DNA of 9,111 nt from Phycisphaerae bacterium (GTDB taxonomy: Bacteria; Planctomycetota; Phycisphaerae; WQYP01): contig JABEVA010000408.1 of the NCBI GenBank assembly GCA_013044065.1, positions 1 to 9,111 on the forward strand, in the 5' to 3' direction. The number at the start of each line of letters is the position of its first letter. Within the stretch, counting starts at the first letter, position 1. This document shows, piece after piece, positions 6,713 to 9,111 of the stretch. The notes below the pieces were generated by a model. The model did not search any database, was not told the origin of the DNA, and saw only the letters and a list, made by a program, of their open reading frames with translations. A program made the position numbers and the translations under genes.

Positions 6713-7879
6713 TTAATTTCGAATGCGTGCAGTAATGCTATCTAACACGCTCATAAAGTTAATGTAGCCATCATAGGGAGATTCGTACGGATTGAAGATA
6801 TTTCCCGCCGGCTCGCCAAAGTGCCGCGTATTCATATAAAAGAAATGATCGCTGCTGGTTAAACGCCTCCAATCGCTTAGCAATTCCTGATCTTGCCGCG
6901 CTTTAACCGCTTCCTCCAGACGATAAAGTTCCTGCATGGCATTGGCCTGCATGGCATTGCCCAGCCACGGACCGATATCCCGGTTGTCATCGGTCCAGGA
7001 GACAAACTGCGGCACATTAATTTCATTCAAGGTTGCAATTTCCTGGACACATTGAGCCGGCGTGCGAAAAGCATCGCCCAGCGCCAACACATTTCCCGGC
7101 AGTGCCTCCAGAAATTTAAAAATACCGGTTTCTTCCGGCTGGCGTTCACCAAACGTTTCATAGTCCATCCCTAAGAGGCAGTACGCGCCTTGGCCGTTCA
7201 TGCCGTTAAGCCAACGGGCATACTTTTCCGCGGTCAGCGGCCACTGCGACCAATTCTTAATGCCGAAGCGCAGGGCGATATCCTCGCTCAAGCGGTAATG
7301 ACGCAACAGCAGTTTAAGATCTGATTGGTGCAAACGATAGGGGAAGCCCAGATTTCGCGACCCCAACACCCCCTCCCAGCCCTCCATGATGGCCGCTTCA
7401 AAATGAAGCTGCCGGACAACATTGCCGATCGCATTGGAGAAAATGAGATTGGTATTGCGAAAGACCTTGGGGGTCTGACCGAATAGCCGTTTGATCGCCT
7501 GCCGATGCAGTTTAATCTGCTGACGGAATTCCTCCTGCGAGTAAAGAAAGGCCAAGCTCGAATGTGACGTCTCGCCTAGAAATTCTACGCAACCTGTTTC
7601 CGCCATTGCCTGGAAGGTTTCCAAATGCTGCGGAGCCCACCGCTCAAGCTGCTCCAGGGCCGTAACGGTAATACTTAGACTGATACGAAAATCATGGCCA
7701 TAGCGATTAAATAAACCCAAGATGAGGCGATTGGCCGGCATATAACTCCGCCGAGCCACAAGCTCCATCAGGGAGGCGTTGCGCAAATTGTCAAAATAAT
7801 CAGTGTCGCTTTCAAAAACGCCGTAGCGCCGAAGGCGAAATGGTTGATGGACCTGAAAATAAAGGCATATCGCGGCCAT
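6713..7879 (-). CDS. GH57 alpha-amylase-like protein with an altered nucleophile position
   Basis: A 388-residue cytoplasmic protein of glycoside hydrolase family 57, close in length and order of motifs to the archaeal-type alpha-amylase group (MJ1611-like). Seen in order: ICLYFQVHQPFRLRRY (4-19, first conserved region), CVEFLGETSHSSLAFL (97-112), KVFRNTNLIFSN (138-149), LLGMDYETFGERQPEETGIF (235-254), VPQFVSWTDDNRDIGPWLGN (289-308) and SSDHFFYMNTRHF (342-354). From the family as I know it, the third region normally reads NTEL, and its Glu is the catalytic nucleophile. Here it is Asn144 (AAT, complement of 7448-7450). The acid/base Asp239 is present. No signal peptide is seen. Such members are often called alpha-amylase-like and may be inactive or act differently. 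Start 7879 has GGAG four bases upstream (complement of 7884-7887) and begins at the family's normal N-terminus. A longer ATG at 7939 lies about where transcription should start, so it was rejected. Confidence 0.88.
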   Translation of the reverse strand: MAAICLYFQVHQPFRLRRYGVFESDTDYFDNLRNASLMELVARRSYMPANRLILGLFNRYGHDFRISLSITVTALEQLERWAPQHLETFQAMAETGCVEFLGETSHSSLAFLYSQEEFRQQIKLHRQAIKRLFGQTPKVFRNTNLIFSNAIGNVVRQLHFEAAIMEGWEGVLGSRNLGFPYRLHQSDLKLLLRHYRLSEDIALRFGIKNWSQWPLTAEKYARWLNGMNGQGAYCLLGMDYETFGERQPEETGIFKFLEALPGNVLALGDAFRTPAQCVQEIATLNEINVPQFVSWTDDNRDIGPWLGNAMQANAMQELYRLEEAVKARQDQELLSDWRRLTSSDHFFYMNTRHFGEPAGNIFNPYESPYDGYINFMSVLDSITARIRN

Positions 7880-7907
7880 AAATCTCCGCCTGCAAGCGAC
7901 GATGGGA

Positions 7908-7932
7908 GTGCGGCCACCTTGGGGTGGGGCAC
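7908..7932 (-). repeat. Hairpin in the GH57 leader
   Basis: GTGC-GG-CCACC-TTGG-GGTGG-G-GCAC: nine paired bases in two short stems with a small internal bulge and a 4-base loop. If transcription starts near 7938 this forms at the very 5' end of the GH57 mRNA, upstream of the ribosome site. It may be a stability element or an operator. Confidence 0.35.
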
Positions 7933-7944
7933 TTCTCAACTGTT

Positions 7945-7972
7945 ATTATATGGTGGAAGCAAATCCTTACCA
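7945..7972 (-). promoter_or_regulatory. Candidate promoter of the GH57 gene
   Basis: A perfect TATAAT on the minus strand (complement of 7945-7950), preceded 16 bases upstream by a weak -35 (TGGTAA, complement of 7967-7972). Transcription would begin around 7938, giving a leader of about 60 bases to ATG 7879. A perfect -10 with a poor -35 may point to activator dependence, which is inference. Confidence 0.45.
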
Positions 7973-8083
7973 CTGTTACCATCATCGTTGGCCATTTTGG
8001 GAGGTATGGAGTAATTGCGGTGAGCGGCCCGCTGCATCAGCCCGCAATGGTGTATCTGCCCCTCGCCTGTCGGCAATTTGTGA

Positions 8084-8120
8084 CTTGGTACCACACCCGG
8101 CCAAGCTGACTACGACTTGG
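8084..8120. repeat. CTTGG - CCAAG - CTTGG repeat trio
   Basis: GACTTGGT occurs at 8082-8089 and again at 8114-8121, 32 bases apart (close to three helical turns), with the complement CCAAG at 8101-8105 between them. The middle element could pair with either flank. The units are only 5 to 8 bases, so chance cannot be excluded. Confidence 0.25.
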
Positions 8121-8164
8121 TCCCGGGGCGGCGCTGAGAAAGCGATTCTTCCAGTGGAGTCGGC

Positions 8165-8194
8165 TTGATACCGCTTTTCCCACCCAACGCTAAT
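8165..8194 (+). promoter_or_regulatory. Candidate promoter of the secreted-protein gene
   Basis: TTGATA (8165-8170, 5 of 6 to the -35 consensus), an 18-base spacer, then GCTAAT (8189-8194, 4 of 6 to the -10 consensus). Transcription would begin near 8201, about 50 bases before ATG 8252. The -10 lies inside a palindrome. Confidence 0.35.
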
Positions 8195-8203
8195 TTTGGT
8201 GGG
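8179..8203 (+). repeat. Palindrome spanning the -10 region
   Basis: CCCACCCAA (8179-8187), 7 bases, TTTGGTGGG (8195-8203): eight of nine positions pair. It surrounds the candidate -10 box, the expected place for a repressor operator. It lacks a following T-run on either strand, so it is not a typical terminator. Confidence 0.4.
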
Positions 8204-8251
8204 CGCTGATGGCCTGCGCCGACGACCACTCCACGGATGGAATTACCACTG

Positions 8252-9111
8252 ATGAAAAACTTCCCAATTATTATGATTTCCTTGTTGGCCATTTTCGGGT
8301 TGCCTCATGCGGTTACCGGCCGCGTCACCAGACCCGTCGCTGGTACCCCGCAGCGTCACCTTCTCCTGGCCATTCAAGCCGATGGCCATCCCTGCGGGCT
8401 ATTTCATCCCCGCCAGCACCAGATGCTTACCATTTCCATCGCCAACTCTGCCGGCATTCCCCTGATGCTGCATGGTAAATTGCGATGGCAGTTCTGCGCC
8501 GGACCGTTTGCTAAACATTGGCATACGCTATTGGCGGCACCCATTGCACCGGCACTGGTGACCGTAGGCGGGAAATTCACGATTCGTCTGCCGGTGGTCT
8601 TCAATACCGTCGGCTTCTACCGGCTCATGTACCATCACCGTGATGTCGCGGCAGCTTCCGGGTCGGTTTTGACCTGCATTTATCGCCCCACCGGCCTGGC
8701 TATACCCACGTCGCTAACCCCATGGATACGTAACTTGCCCCATCTCTTTTTTCGGCCGCATCCCCTCGGTTACATTGTGGATTACATCCACCAAACCTCC
8801 ATCCGCCGCTACGTCCTACGCCTCTGCTGGCCACCAAAGCCGGTGGCTAAAGCCAACGGCCGGGCAAGCATAAATCCCTCTCAAATAAAAAACATCGCGC
8901 AAGCTCTGGCTCAACAACGCGCGGTCCTGGTCTTGGCTGTTCAATTGAGAAATGATCTCGCCAATTCTACCGCCACGCCGCTTGGCTTGGCGCAATTTCT
9001 CACACCCTGGCTGCGCGCCGCCGGGCCGGATCTGATTGCTCTGACCATCCTACCGCCTGTCGGCAGCCATCGCACTTTAGTCCGCCGCTTGATCCACCAA
9101 TTATGTCTGCG
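8252..9111 (+). CDS. Secreted protein of unknown family (3' end beyond the window)
   Basis: An open frame of 286 codons runs from ATG 8252 to the window edge without a stop, far longer than any competing frame here. Residues 1-20 look like a signal peptide: Lys2, a hydrophobic core (IIMISLLAIFGL) and a likely cut after LPHA, so the product is probably exported. Residues 36-130 alternate short hydrophobic strands with polar turns and end in GGKFTIRLPVVFNTVGFYRLMY (106-127), the style of an Ig-like beta-sandwich. From about 205 the pattern becomes helical and alpha/beta (INPSQIKNIAQALAQQ, then VLVLAVQL), which could be the start of a TIM-barrel as in some secreted glycosidases. Both structural readings are inference, and I recognise no family motif. 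The ribosome site is weak (GGAA at 8239-8242, 9 bases from the ATG), so the start is likely but not certain. It is divergent from the GH57 gene. Confidence 0.7.
   Translation, partial: MKNFPIIMISLLAIFGLPHAVTGRVTRPVAGTPQRHLLLAIQADGHPCGLFHPRQHQMLTISIANSAGIPLMLHGKLRWQFCAGPFAKHWHTLLAAPIAPALVTVGGKFTIRLPVVFNTVGFYRLMYHHRDVAAASGSVLTCIYRPTGLAIPTSLTPWIRNLPHLFFRPHPLGYIVDYIHQTSIRRYVLRLCWPPKPVAKANGRASINPSQIKNIAQALAQQRAVLVLAVQLRNDLANSTATPLGLAQFLTPWLRAAGPDLIALTILPPVGSHRTLVRRLIHQLCL

Larger units (their letters stand above)
7880..8251. other. Divergent intergenic region
   Basis: These 372 bases separate the GH57 gene (-) from the secreted-protein gene (+). Short open frames here (for example 7902-8168 on +) look random: rich in Trp, Cys and Arg, with no domain. 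The region holds candidate promoters for both flanking genes, two hairpin-forming repeats (7908-7932 and 8179-8203), and a CTTGG/CCAAG/CTTGG trio at 8084-8120. Nothing recognisable lies between about 7975 and 8080. Confidence 0.6.

Noticed and set aside
7880..7939. Longer GH57 protein starting at ATG 7939
   Set aside because: It adds an Arg/Pro-rich stretch before the normal family N-terminus and lies about where the transcript should begin; ATG 7879 has its own GGAG.
7902..8168. Possible small + strand gene in the divergent spacer
   Set aside because: Random-looking composition, no ribosome site or domain, and it overlaps candidate promoters of both flanking genes.
8209..8478. Open frame on + overlapping the start of the secreted protein
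   Set aside because: It is Arg/Pro/His-rich and much shorter than the 286-codon frame at 8252, which has a signal peptide.
1..9111. A new defence, mobile or multigene system
   Set aside because: All complete genes belong to familiar housekeeping, transport or carbohydrate families. There are no recombinases, terminal repeats, toxin-antitoxin pairs or nuclease cassettes.

Overview
The window comes from a bacterial chromosome, moderately GC-rich by eye. It holds six complete protein genes and the start of a seventh. No RNA gene, insertion sequence, CRISPR array or phage gene is visible. Gene content and protein style (ROK kinase without the zinc cysteines, alanine dehydrogenase, RlmI-type methyltransferase, Amt transporter, GH57 protein, secreted orphan) would fit an environmental Planctomycetota/Phycisphaerae-like organism. 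That placement is an impression and could not be tested here.

Layout. Positions 19-2093 (+) carry a ROK-family kinase and an alanine dehydrogenase whose stop and start share ATGA, so they are almost certainly one transcript. After about 150 bases with a candidate promoter come an MFS permease (2243-3478, +) and an RlmI-type rRNA methyltransferase (3512-4897, +), 33 bases apart. The methyltransferase runs tail to tail into an ammonium transporter (4894-6324, -), overlapping it by 4 bases. A 388-base gap holding the transporter promoter separates it from a GH57 alpha-amylase-like gene (6713-7879, -). A 372-base divergent spacer with candidate promoters facing both ways leads to a secreted protein of unknown family (8252 to the window end, +).

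How the genes may work together. Alanine dehydrogenase (alanine to or from pyruvate plus ammonium) and the Amt protein both handle ammonium. The ROK kinase and GH57 protein belong to carbohydrate families. The sequence does not show that these genes form one pathway, and I did not find a convincing new multigene system.

The most notable signals are residue-level departures in conserved active or transport sites. The Amt protein has Glu where the first pore histidine is expected. The GH57 protein has Asn where the catalytic nucleophile Glu is expected, while keeping the second catalytic Asp. The ROK protein lacks all three structural-zinc cysteines. The secreted 3' protein has no family I recognise.
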